From Paragonimus skrjabini miyazakii (lineage: Eukaryota > Platyhelminthes > Trematoda > Plagiorchiida > Troglotrematidae), in contig JTDE01002870.1 in NCBI GenBank assembly GCA_014338405.1, positions 1 through 64,000 on the forward strand: 64,000 nt of DNA, given 5' to 3'. The notes under the pieces were generated by a model, which was not told the origin of the DNA, made no database searches, and saw nothing but the letters and a program-made list of their open reading frames with translations. Position numbers and translations under genes: made by a program. Shown one piece after another: positions 35,601 through 47,576 of this stretch (positions within the stretch are counted from its first letter, which is position 1; each line of letters begins with the position of its first letter).

Positions 35601-38600
35601 GTCTCTCAATTTAGCTAGGAAGCATCCTTACTAAACAAGTGACATTGTATCGAACTCCATTTTTGTTCTGTGCATCATCCAACTTAATTTTGAGGCTATT
35701 TCTGCATGTCTAATCGGCACAGGCTGAAAGCTTTTTCTCGCCCTGGGGGAGGAGATTTTTTGAGGGTTTTGTAGATGGAGTGGTTCTCACAACGTCGTTA
35801 ACGCACGATGTGAAAAGTGCTATCCGTTCGATGTAACTTTATACAATTTGCGTTATTTTTTTCTATCTGACAAAAGATGTTCGAGATTTGTTGTTTACTC
35901 AGGTAAGCGGTAATAGACGCGTACGATAGCATGAAATCCGTCTGTAATTATCGAATAGCACTCAGGCTACGGATACCTCAACTTGAGGGCACGCATGTAA
36001 AGATGCACTTAGTGTCCAGCACGAACCATATGTCAATTTAAATGTGGTTTACGCCTACTGGGTAGTATTAGCCAAACCTACTTAGTATACGTCTGAGAGC
36101 ATATATTGAATGTATGTTTTAAATTCAGATGCGTAAAACTTACCTGGGTGGACATATATATTTGATGACAGCAGCTAATCAAATATCGACTTCAATTTTA
36201 TTTTTGTGAATTAGTTACTTGAATAACCAAATCAATAATGCTGTTTCCTTGCTAATAAATCAAGGGCACGAGTGATTTTTAATGTATCCTCACTACATAA
36301 ATTAAAGCATGTGGCTGGCTCACTAATTACACCTGCAGAAAGCAGAACTGCATTGTCAGCAACCAGTTGTGGTTTGGTGGTTAGCATCCAACGCTTGGTA
36401 CTGGTTCGCTTATTGCTTCCCACCATAAACTAACTGTATGATTGTCACTGAATACAGTTTTCTCAGTGAAAGCTTGCGAACTCAAGTTCTAAATATCTGC
36501 AAACGGTACAGTCGGATGTCTTAGTCAAACCTGTGATTTCAAACAATCTTAAATTCACACGAATTATATTCAGCGTCAATCTGTCTTTCTTAAATTGGAG
36601 CTAGTTTGACGCTGGGTTCTTTCTTGTTTTCCTGTTCTTATCACGGATTGACCCCATCAGTTGATGATTCACCAGCTTTCTTTCTTTAAAAAACCTGAGT
36701 CACTGTGTTCTTTAACGTTTGCCTTTCTTCATTTTGTACTTTCTATCACCTTATATCATAAGTATGTTACATTCTAAATAAGATCCTTGCATTAGAATAT
36801 ACCTCTGTTTAGTTTCCCAGAGATAGAGGTTTAGCTCTCTTAGTAGCCTATGATCTGGCTAACCAAGGTTGTCTGACTGGACTAAAAATACATCCATTCA
36901 CATATCTCCCGATCTTATTCACTCAGGTTTACAATCGACACACGTTGTGTATGTAGAACCGTAAATGATCCAATGTTAGCCATCTGCATTGATGTTTATG
37001 CATATACGTCCTATGGTTTCGTTCACCGTGGCAAGCCAATTCCTAACCATATGCTACAAGCCGTGTTTGTGAGAGTAACTGTACCATGTATATCTCCTCC
37101 ATGTAACTCTAGGCAAACGACACTTGTTTTAAGGGATTTAGGGAACCGGGGGCTGTGATGATATCCTGTTATTATCTATTGAAGGTGTTGTGAGAAGCTC
37201 GATTACGGGACAGTTTGAAAACCTTCAGAAAAATATGAGGTGATATGTCTCATACATATGTTGATCCTCAAGAGGTATCTTGCGGAAATAAAGGTGAAAT
37301 ATCACGGAGGGACAACACTGACCCTCACAGCGCTTACAGATAAACATGATGTTGAACAGATTGTTTTATAATTGAACTTTCATCTATTGTATTTCATGAA
37401 TGAGCCGGCTATTCGTGCATACTAACCAACAGGCAGGACCGTTTATCACGTCGATTGTTGCTTGCCAAGTTGAGCGATACTGTTTGAGAAGAGTAGGAGG
37501 GCCAACAGTGGAATGGACGGAAAAGGAGACAAAAGGACGTTTCACATTTCTAGTTATGACATTGTAATAATGTACCTGAGTGACTTAAGGTTTGATGTTG
37601 ATGAGCTTGTACAAAAGCGCACAGCCAATCATATGCATTGACTTTTGAACATATACGAAGCCTGATACTGGACCACAAAAGTAATATCCCCTTTGAACAA
37701 GTTCTATAAAAAGAAACTTGGAACAAAGTAGTATTCCTTACATTCCGTTCATATCTGAACATACAACCAATCAAAATAAGAGCTGTACATATCAGATGTC
37801 ATGGCTCAAGGTAGTAAATTGAATGACGCGAAAATACAAGCAACGTAACAGTGTTTCTCAAGCTGGCTGTCAGCGCCACGTAATATGTTCATTTGACATG
37901 AAGTCTCTATTTGTCACATTTCTGCCTCACCAAATACATGCTGATAGTTGTTGACTTGTTTTGAACGGCAATTTTCCATTTTCTACTTGATTTACTGAAA
38001 TGAAATCACTATTACTCTTGCGCATAAATAATGTATACTTTTCTACAAGTGAACAAAGTTGCAATGGACAATCTACTCGGTCGGCTTCTGGCGAGCTTCT
38101 TAGTAACTGAAATGAAATCTACATTATATGGAGACATTTGGAATCCACTGTTTTACAGGACAACGTAACCGATATGCTAACCATTCATAAAACTCAAGTG
38201 ACAATTTTAAAATTGAAACCAACTCATCAATAACTGAAGTTGACAGGAAACTGGAAATCAGACAGCACGTCAAATATGTTTGCTTTCAGGAAGTAAACAC
38301 GAGCAAAACATCATATGCGTTTCCAGATTCTGTTTCGTACAATCTAGGAGAAATTTAGCAAGAAGTCTTTTTCATACAGCACAGAGGTTATCTACAGAAG
38401 CTAGTCTACCGCCTGGAATGTGCACACTGAAGTAAACCATGGATTAAACTCTGTAACATACTGGAAATACAACAGAAACCTTTTTTCAACTATGTCAATG
38501 GCTTATGGGTGATTACAGATCAAAAGTGTTACAGAATCGTCTAACAGTCACTGTAAACTGATTATATGGTGCTGTAAATCTATACGTACACTACAGCAAA

Positions 38601-39408
38601 CTAGGGCCTTGCTGGTCACTTTGGTTGCGAACAAACTGTCACGTCCCTCTGTGAATACAGCTGTTAGTGTAATAGCCGTATGAGCTGGCTAAAAATATCA
38701 CAGAAGATGAACCCGATTAGCCGGTGACTAAAACAGGAGGGCCAGGAGTCTGCACAGAGACTGACTGAGCACAGCCATTGTCGTCATTGACGGGGTGTGT
38801 TGTTCAGCAGGACACAGGATTAACTGTTATGCCAATTTCTTTGTGATGCTTTAGAGCTGCCAGAAATGCACCAATCACTTTGCTGTGATTTTCGTTATTA
38901 AACACCCAACCTCCTATACAATCAAAAACGTTCATTGATAAATGTTCTAATAGATAAATATCAAAAGCCGTGCTGTTGACTTAACCAAATTAGGCTGTAA
39001 ATGGCTGCTTGTGGCATAAATAGTGAGCTAAGCCAGGACAAGCCGGCCGCCATGCGATCAATATCTTGAGTAGTTGGACAATGCTCAGGAGACACTATAC
39101 ACAGCGGTGTCCGACAAAGCGTGTTCAAGCTTGCTAAAAGTGATCAAAATTCATGACGGATTTCCCAAAAACCTGCGAAACTACTGTGAATCTAAACTGT
39201 CTCAACCTTCGATTTTGTTATTTTCTTTAATCTGATTTGGTCTGAGATTGTCTAGAATCTGGTTATTACGTTCTAGACCAAGCGATTATCATTTTCAAAT
39301 GAAACACTCGTGGCGATTGATTTTATAAAAGATCCCTTTGTGTGTACTATTGGATATAATGACGCGCCGTGAAATTAATCCGTCTATCACGTTTCCCTTT
39401 TGTATCAG

Positions 39409-40877
39409 GCAAAGTACAAGACCAATTTTCCGAGCATCCATTTCCGGGTTGGGGAGATGAGTTGAGAAGGCTTGGTGAGACTATGTCTACTGATTCTATA
39501 ACTATCTCTCCGCATAATGGTGAACACAACGGCAACGCTTCGGATGGCTATGGTAGTGACCCAAGTCGACTGTCTGCCCCGGCTTGTTGCTGGCAGCATC
39601 AACAGCCAGTGACACCTCCAGTTAACAAGCGTATTGCAGATCGGGAACCAGCCGTCATCCCAGCACAAGTATCCAAGCCTTGTGTTGGGAAGAGTAATTC
39701 AACAATTCAGACTCTTACACAGTACCGAAGTCAATCTTCCGGGAACGCAGAAGAGATTTTTAGATGCGGAACTTGTCAGTGTTCTCAAATTCACAGTGGC
39801 GTGCAATCAAGCCCACTTATTCCCCCGCATAATCTCAAACATGGAACCGTTGGTTTAGACCTCACTTCCGCGCAACAAAACACAACTCGGCCATACCTTC
39901 CAACTAATCGTGATGTATCCATGCCAACCAAGTTGGTTAGTTCCGTTGTACGCACATTCTGTACGCAATGTATAAGTTCGTACTCATGCAAAAATAGCAG
40001 TGTTGATAACTCGTACGAAACATGCCCTCTTCACAAACCCCTTACGTATACCGAAGATGCTGACAGTCATCCGGTTCGGTTCGGATTGGGAGATGATCCG
40101 GATGAAACACCTCATGATGCAAAACAAGACAACCTTAAAGAGGCTAAAGTCAAACGAGAAAACACTGAACCAGGAAACAATGTGCCGGCAATTTACTTTG
40201 AGAAAGCCTCTAGTTCCTCATCTTCTTGCTCTCCAAGTTCGCATTCTGCAGAGTGTGCTGACACTGTGTGCACTCCACTTCAGTCACTTCCGTATAGTCT
40301 ACACACCACTTGGGATTCGACAGATTTTCTTGACTTACCGCGAACACGATCTTCTTCGATTTGTACGTCATCTAAACGCCCTCCTTGGTTGGGTTTAGCC
40401 AGACTCAATAGCAGCAACAACAATGGCGTCAGACAGTTGGAAAACGCCTGCATTCACAAAATGCCCTTATCTACATCAAGTACGGACGAGATGGGGCCAG
40501 ATGGTAGCAAGTATGAGTTGCTGAGGGAATTTTCTCGTTTGCAACAGCGTGTTTATTTACTGGAACAAGAGAACTTCTTACTCAAAAGCCGTCAACATGT
40601 ACAAACCTCATTCGACAACGTGGAACGTTGGACAACAAACGTTAGTAACAAATGTCATACAATTCATGAACGTGATTCCACCGGTGCGACCACACCGAAT
40701 ATCTCTGTCAAACGTTCCACTTCTTTGCAAGTTCCATCAATTGGACGACCTTATAGAAGGCACTCAAGGCCAGTTCAACGAAAGTACGCAACGATTGAAG
40801 CACCTTCAGATGAGTTTGATATGGAATCAAGCATTTCGGATTTCACGGAGACGGACAGAATTCCAAGAAGCTATTAA
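39409..40877 (+). CDS. CNG channel last coding exon: long C-terminal tail with leucine zipper
   Basis: Terminal coding exon: 2 bases completing a Gly codon, 488 codons and the TAA stop at 40875-40877. The acceptor is TATCAG ending at 39408; the frame follows directly from the exon at 31330. Open frame continues upstream to 39369, but that part lies before the acceptor. Most of the tail looks disordered: rich in Ser, Thr, Pro and Asn, with a serine run (SSSSSSCSPSS) and several Cys clusters such as CGTCQCSQ and CTQCISSYSC. RTRSSS and VKRSTSL are plausible basophilic kinase sites. At 40515-40586 there is a leucine zipper with Leu every seventh residue over four heptads, where CNGA subunits carry their C-terminal leucine zipper for subunit assembly. 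The tail is poorly conserved in this family, so identity rests on splicing phase and the zipper. Long open frames in the other two frames here are shadows. Confidence 0.9.
40515..40586 (+). other. Leucine zipper in the CNG channel tail
   Basis: The peptide ELLREFSRLQQRVYLLEQEN and the FLLK after it place Leu at four positions exactly seven apart (d positions), with Phe, Val and Asn at the intervening a positions. This is a four-heptad parallel coiled coil. In known CNGA subunits a C-terminal zipper in the same part of the protein drives subunit assembly. The polar Asn at an a position is a feature of dimeric zippers such as GCN4. Confidence 0.8.
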
Positions 40878-43800
40878 ACGCAGCACTAATGTCCTAAAAT
40901 AATGGACATCAAAGTTCATCGGATTACCTGATAGAATAAGAAACTGGGAATCTTTTTGGACTTTTGTAATTACCCCCAGCTGTTTCAGTAATTACAGTAT
41001 ATACTGTTCGGTGTATCTCATTGCATTTTCTATACAAATAATTGTTGCCTCAATATGAATTTTATTTGGTTATTCCTAAATGACATCTACTTGACAGGGA
41101 TTATGATACAGACGGGTAACTGAGGATAAAAGACGTTCATATATAAGATAGGGCGAAATAAGTAGTATGTGATTAATGATCAACATTCACCCGAAGCACT
41201 CGACTGGTTTCGTAATTGTAACCACTCATTAGGTATACCTGACCATTTAAAATGTTGAAGCACAATGAATTTCTTCACATTTCTAACATTTCTTTCAACT
41301 ATCTATACAGATCCCCGAAATCCTGTTGATACGAACTAAACGGCATAACTGATACGGAAACGCGTTATTAAGCGCAAAAGCATACAAATACATATACTTG
41401 TTCGCATATGCATGCATACAAATTGATATGACCATAGTTCGACCAATTGCGGAAACCTGGTAATACTGTTCCTACTGGTCACTGGGTTCTATCAAATAGA
41501 GAGAATAGACCGTGGTTGGATTTTCGCATGAGACAGAGTAGGGACGATTTTCACGTTAATTCTCCTAATTACTCACTCCTAACTGCAACCGTTAATTCGA
41601 ATTCTAGAACAGAACAGAGATGACATTCCAACGGATAACGAGAGGCAAGGATTAAGAGGAGTCCTTCATTTGACCGGCCATATGCGGTTTGTATATGAAA
41701 AGGAGTTACACGATCAACCATCCAGATGGGTTAACTTTAGGCTAGACAGGTAGTCACATCAATTGGTTTCATTATCCGAAAGCATGACTTTTATTTAGAC
41801 TTAAGACGGAGTACGAAATTTTTCATTCGCGTTGAACTCATCAGAATCACTCCGCTTATTGTACGGTTTTCTTAAAAAGATGGTGCTGTTCGAGATTAAC
41901 CACTACTCTGTGTGCCATGAAAACAAAACTTTCTTACACGAGCTGAAAGCTTATGCTAGTTTGCTCGAGTGTTTTGTGCGGGCAATAATTCAAGAGATAT
42001 CCACATGAAAACGACCTTGTTATTCAGTAGTCCCAATAAATTATGCAATATGACCAGTTCATTCAGCGTTTCCATCTTTCACGAAAACCAGACAGAAACC
42101 AAAGAACGTGTATTGAAACATCTAGAAACAGGATGCGCATCTTCAAACAAACACTAGCTATTCGCTACAAAACAAAAGTCAACAATTAAAACCAAGGAAA
42201 TAGTCTATTCATCTCGATAAGCGAATATTCAACATTTTCAAAACCACGTTTTGCGTAACCAGACAAATTAGAAAGTTGTCAATTCGTTTATCCTGTAAAC
42301 TTGTTTTCCAAACTGTCCGGTGTTATAACCAAAGAAACGTTAATCATCGGTACTGATACATATAGATGTAAAACGGGATCTACTAGAACATTTGGATAAT
42401 AATTGAGAAGGATCCAAATATCTTATCCGAACCGTAAAACAACCTACAGGCTTCAGAATGGTGCATCACAATGGATTTAAAAATAGGTTTAAAATTTTCT
42501 GTTAAACTAGGAAAACTAACTCGACAAATATCTAACCAAATGGGAGTAGGCTTGTATTCGTGAAATATGCACCCAAACGACCGCATATTGGGACGCCTTG
42601 CCTGGTTGTCCACACTACCTCTGTTGGGTTCACGTAAACATGATATGATCACTGTCAAATAAGAGTAACGGGTCTATGTAAAGTCAACAGAGAATACGTG
42701 TATGAATCGCAATAGATGGCAGCACCCCATCAGTGTACGGTCCGTCAGATGGTTGAGATACTGGATTATGCCAGCTACATTGTCCATCTTAGATTGTTGC
42801 TTATTTTCGACAGACTGCTAAAAATGGCATACTAAAGTGTGTTGTGGACTAACTGTTTCGATTCGTTTTCATTCTATGTGTACTCAAACTGATTCAGCCG
42901 AGTTCGATTACAGTTTGTGTTTAGGAAGATTATAATGTAGTTTTTATCCCCCGACAAATATATTAGCTCGCAATAAACTAAATGAAAGCAAATTTCGTAG
43001 TCTTTAGAAAGGGTGGTGTGCATTCTCAACAAACTCGTGGTTAAATTGAGGAAATTCTCAGCCAGTTGTTGTGCTAATGAGGTCAAGATTTGTGGGTTAT
43101 TACTTCAGACCAAGCATTCAAGCAAATTTCATGTCAATCAAATCACCGTGAACCTTGGTTGGCCTGTGTAATTTCGTCAACGTTACCTCTAAAACGCAAA
43201 GTTGATTGTGCTGTAATCTGTCGCAGTAACGATTAAGACTATCACATGGAATAATCAGCCTATCGAATCATACTCCTAAGATGAATTTCCAGAAAGATAA
43301 TTGTCCACTATGCTTTTTTGAGGTACCTTAACACTATATATTCGTGTGATCAAGCTTTCATCAATGTATTCCAACCATAGTACAAAAATTCATAACAGCC
43401 ACACCAAGTAAGCTTAGTTCAGAAGTTATCAACCATCGAGTAGAGATGCATCGAGTGTTGTAGATCTGCAACAAATTGTCAGAATGATTGATCTCGTATA
43501 TACTTATATGATAGAATGAAGTTGTTTTGGATATTTTCTCACGCCAGATATTTTATACTTAGACAGGAAGTTGAAAGGTTGAAAGATTACTTTTTCTTTG
43601 CTTGGTGTTTTATATCTAATGAATAGTTTAACGTTAAGACATCCATTGGTAATGTTTATGTCTACGATACACGGCAAAAAGCAAACTTATCGCAGTACGA
43701 CCGTTTTTATTCAGCAACTTTTATTGGTTTTCTACTGGAAACGTTCGCAACTAAAGTTTCTAATGGAACGGTCTTCTAATCATGAGAATAGCATGCGTGA

Positions 43801-46800
43801 ACATGAATGAAATTAAGTGAAACGTGCATTCTGAAATAGAAACCTCTTACACATTCAGTTTGAAGGCACAGAAAAAGGATAGGGGTTTGTATCGTCGCTT
43901 ACCAAATTGATATCTTGAAGACAGAATCGGTACAGCGCAAGTTTCATTCAAAAATTTGACAGATTTTGTTGAGCTTACTGGGTTGATTTCGAATGTTTCA
44001 CTTTCGTTGTGCACCTGTTTCCATCAGTGATAGGTTCAAGGTGAAAAAATCGCTTATCTCGTCTATTAATCATACACAGATAATTGCTTGTTTGGACCAT
44101 AAGTCTCTTTCTTTCCATAATTAACTCCATGTCCCAAGTAGTTATTGTAGATACCTTCAGTATAAGTACAATATAGTACGTAACCATTATTACTCAACAC
44201 TATATTGTCTATTAAATCAACATCACATTTGTTTGTGTTAAAAGCGTTACGGCTATCTTTTTATAAATTCTGTAATTATTGGGTGAAAATGCACAGCTTC
44301 CAATTCCTTCGCTTAAGATTTCGCCAACATTGTTCTGTAGACTTGTTCGAAGATGTGAAAATCTTAGGTTGGTCCAAGAACGAAGTGTGGAGTCTCACCG
44401 GTATGCCTCAATGAATAAACAGTTCTTCATTCACGATCGTTATGATGTACCGAAGTGAGGTTGCTGCGAGAATGAGACTGATGTAAATGTTATCAGTATT
44501 GACGTTGCCTCTCTCTTAGAACCAGCCTTGTATCAACCGGCTGACGGCAAAATCGAGCATTAATAGCTCATCTCTCCATTCCCGTTAAAGTGCCCCAACG
44601 GATTAGAGCACAGAACGTAGATATTTTCTGCATATAAGACATGAGATCAAACTTATACAGCTCAGTAATTATACTAGTCCTGAATTTAAATCTGCTTCTC
44701 AGTCGTTTTTACTGTTCGTCTAATGTTAGCAGCCGGTAAGGTCAGTACGTACACTCCTAATTGATATGCAAAGTCACGAACCAGTTGTTTCATCGGTCAG
44801 AATGTGTCAGTTAGTCTTAATCTGGTCTGATAAGATTTTCTGTACCTAACAAGAGTATTTCGGGGACTAGGTCGTACACATTATACATGTATTCCATAAA
44901 GCGTCGATTAAGTGGTTTTTGTATGGTATACCGCAATCGCACTGTAGTCAGGTGACCACCTCTAGATATGTCAAGATAAAGGGAACTTAACTCACATTGA
45001 TATAAAAGATTGTTTCCTCAATGAATTAGCTCCAAGTGTTCAACGAGATATAACTCATTATTGATGCGTTCTAACTGATCCCCGTTAACTATCTGAAAAT
45101 ATTTGCGACTATTATCCCATCAACGGATAAACTGGTTTCCACAAGAGCTATAGATTGCTAGACTAGTGAGTTATGATTCCAGCACACAGAACCAGATGCA
45201 AAAGTAAGAGCGTACACACTATAGAATAGACTACTCACCAATGGTACCGACCTTCAGACAATTGAAGATGAAGGTGAACCAGTTCACTCACGAACTGATG
45301 TTTCCTAGAATGGAAGGAAGCAATTGGTCCTCTCGAATCACGCCTCTAATGAATTAACCCATAGCAGTTTCCGTGAGATTTGCTGCGATTGTTATTCCTT
45401 CGTGGCCACCAGATACCTCAAGGTGTTAACAATACAACGGACTGATGACTTCTGGTACTGGATTTCAATGCCTTTAGCAAAAATGCCTCCTTTCTGGGTC
45501 GCTTCTTGCTGATTACTTTTAGCGGCTTTTGTCAAACTGCTGTTATACTCAAGATATGGTGTCTTGTAGAGTGAAAGTCGAGTGTTCAAAGAAGAAATGC
45601 AATTCAATGTGGACTAACAAGTGAACACTGTCGGGAAGTGAATGTGGATACGTTAACGTCTACTAAGGTCACAGCGTGTTCTTTTTGATAGGGGTTTCGA
45701 ACTAACAGGCTCCAATAAGTTGTAAGGTCTAATGGCTTCAAGCTGACACTTATGAATAAGCCCTGATTATAGGCAAAATTTTTCAGATATTTAATTGTTT
45801 ATTGAAGTTGAAAGTTAGTAAATGCAGGTTCGTGCTGATAGACTACACTGTCTAAAAATCGGAAATACATGACAGTTGAAAAGAATGTTCAAGGCAATGT
45901 GAAGTAAGCGTTTGGTGGGTAACATAGAAGATGTCTAGAAGCCATCTTGACAATCTGTGATAAGCTGGGTTGTCTATACAGAAATCTGTCTTGAAAGAGT
46001 AGCATACCTCCTAGTATACCGGGGCGTCTTAAATGTAATATACAGTTCTTGCATAGATTCATTCGTTTACGTTACACCTCTGAGATAAGATAATGCAAGA
46101 TGTGTTGTTATCTGAAGTATGGTCTGGGTAAAACTTTCAAATAGCTCAAGATAATTGGTTTACTTTTAGAGTTGTAACCATTATTGTGCTAAAACTATTT
46201 TCCGTTTAAAAAGAAGTCACTTTTTCATCTTCCATTGTTTTTTGAATGCCTGTCAGTGTTTGGAAGTTAGTCATCAATGATGAAGCATACATGTCAGAAT
46301 GTTAGGTGAAACTGGCAATTTTTTGTAAAGTCATCACCATTCCTCAACTAAATTTGTCTGTTGTCAAGATCACCACGAATAGATCACCAGCCATCAACAT
46401 TACTAGAAACGTTATAAATCTAGAACAACTAAGTCGTTCTTTTGAGAGCTTCTACAGGAACTAACAAGATTCAGTACCAAAGATTTTGTAAGCCCATTCT
46501 CAACAAATATTGCATTCACGTGAAAAAATGAGCTGAAATAAAATCCAACACAGACCCATTTGCAGTAATTGGCAGAAATATAAAAATGATCAGATATTGC
46601 ACTTTACACATTGTTGATGATAATCTTCATCTTCTCCATATTGTGCAATTTCATTATTCGAAGACATGCTGTATTCACAATTTTTGCTTAAATAGAACAA
46701 CTACTGTAACCACTGTCTTAAAGATGCGACTAAATGTGTTTTTGAAATAACTAACCGCGGTAAGTTCTCATACTTTGTAGTACCACCAATATCAGCAGTT

Positions 46801-47076
46801 CTTGTATAGATCGTTTATAACAAAAGATGTTTATACTACTAGAAAAGTAATATATTTGTAAATATCTACAAGGCAGATCGTGTGAAAAGATTATCGGGTT
46901 ATAATTCCATCGTAATTATCCAAGGAATAATGAAGTATTTTGTGGAAATGGCATATTAGTATGCAACCTGGGGTGAAATGTTGACATTTTTGTATATATC
47001 AACCCTACAAAAACAGTTACTATGAAATTGGTGCCATAAAATTCACAATGTTATTTAAACAATAATAATAAACATT
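40878..47076. other. Downstream of CNG, no gene seen
   Basis: The start is presumably the CNG 3' UTR. After that only short frames (maximum about 91 codons), none recognised. Confidence 0.5.
42035..42040 (+). terminator. First AATAAA downstream of the CNG stop codon
   Basis: This is the first exact AATAAA I found after the stop at 40877, about 1.16 kb downstream. It could end the CNG transcript, but an ATTAAA overlaps the stop itself and variant signals are common, so the true 3' end is not settled by sequence alone. Confidence 0.2.
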
Positions 47077-47379
47077 GAAACGATGACATCGACCGGAAGA
47101 ATTCAATTAAACTCCGAAACTGAAAACATCATCAACCTGATTATTTGTTCGTGATAAAACGTTCATGTAATTTTTCCAGTTAACTAAACATTGGTTCACT
47201 TCCAGCGTCAATCATTATGTGGTCAGCAATCGGCTGATAGTATTCACAGGCATGATTGAAATAGAGTGATAGTGTGATGTTTTGCCACTAATTGACCGTG
47301 TTGAGGATATTCGAGTTGTTTTGACTCGATCGATCTGGTGTTATTTCATCGAGAACGGATTCGCTAAAGCTTTTGTTTC
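47077..47379 (+). repeat. Inverted repeat pair 2, left copy
   Basis: About 300 bp from GAAACGATGACATC to GCTTTTGTTTC. It matches the reverse complement of 52544-52844 along its whole length, at an estimated 85-88%. Neither copy has an open frame, so it appears to be a non-coding repeat. The 100-base gap begins 97 bases after it. Confidence 0.88.
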
Positions 47380-47476
47380 GTAATGAAATGAGAACTTTCG
47401 TAGTACATAACAATGGTAATAGTAATACTTTTAATTGCAACAAACGACATTATTCGCTAATATGAAATGTAGTCTC

Positions 47477-47576
47477 NNNNNNNNNNNNNNNNNNNNNNNN
47501 NNNNNNNNNNNNNNNNNNNNNNNNNNNNNNNNNNNNNNNNNNNNNNNNNNNNNNNNNNNNNNNNNNNNNNNNNNNN
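47477..47576. other. Assembly gap (100 N)
   Basis: Exactly 100 N, usually the placeholder for a gap of unknown size. The real distance between inverted repeat pair 2 is therefore unknown. Confidence 1.

Larger units (their letters stand above)
31331..39408 (+). other. CNG intron 2
   Basis: 8,078 bp between GTGAGT and TATCAG. It holds SINE copy 4 with its ribozyme. A 119-codon minus-strand frame at 34960-35319 has no recognised domain. The remainder shows nothing I can support. Confidence 0.85.
21444..40877 (+). other. CNG channel gene, 3' part (three exons, two large introns)
   Basis: Gene-level entry joining 21444-21737, 31025-31330 and 39409-40877. The introns are 9,287 bp (21738-31024) and 8,078 bp (31331-39408). 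Acceptors end in CAG and donors are GTATG and GTGAGT. Each junction splits a codon after its first base, and the joined codons (both GGC, Gly) keep the family sequence unbroken, so no exon needs to be placed between them. The product is a tetrameric plasma-membrane cation channel opened by cGMP or cAMP. Only the cytoplasmic C-terminal half is here: C-linker, CNBD and a tail of about 490 residues. The membrane part (S1-S6, pore) is missing from what I can read. The CNBD reads closest, from memory of the families, to invertebrate alpha-type or CNG-like (CNGL) channels rather than CNGB, HCN or EAG. No promoter is visible because the 5' end is not in view. Confidence 0.93.

Noticed and set aside
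40000..40398. 132-codon plus-strand frame inside the last CNG exon.
   Set aside because: It is an alternative-frame shadow of the CNG tail.
41806..41856. Minus-strand CTGATGA...GAAA with outer CGGAGT/ACTCCG pairing, like a hammerhead.
   Set aside because: Stem II needs a G-T base pair at its foot, there is no usable stem III, and the part of stem I next to the core does not pair.
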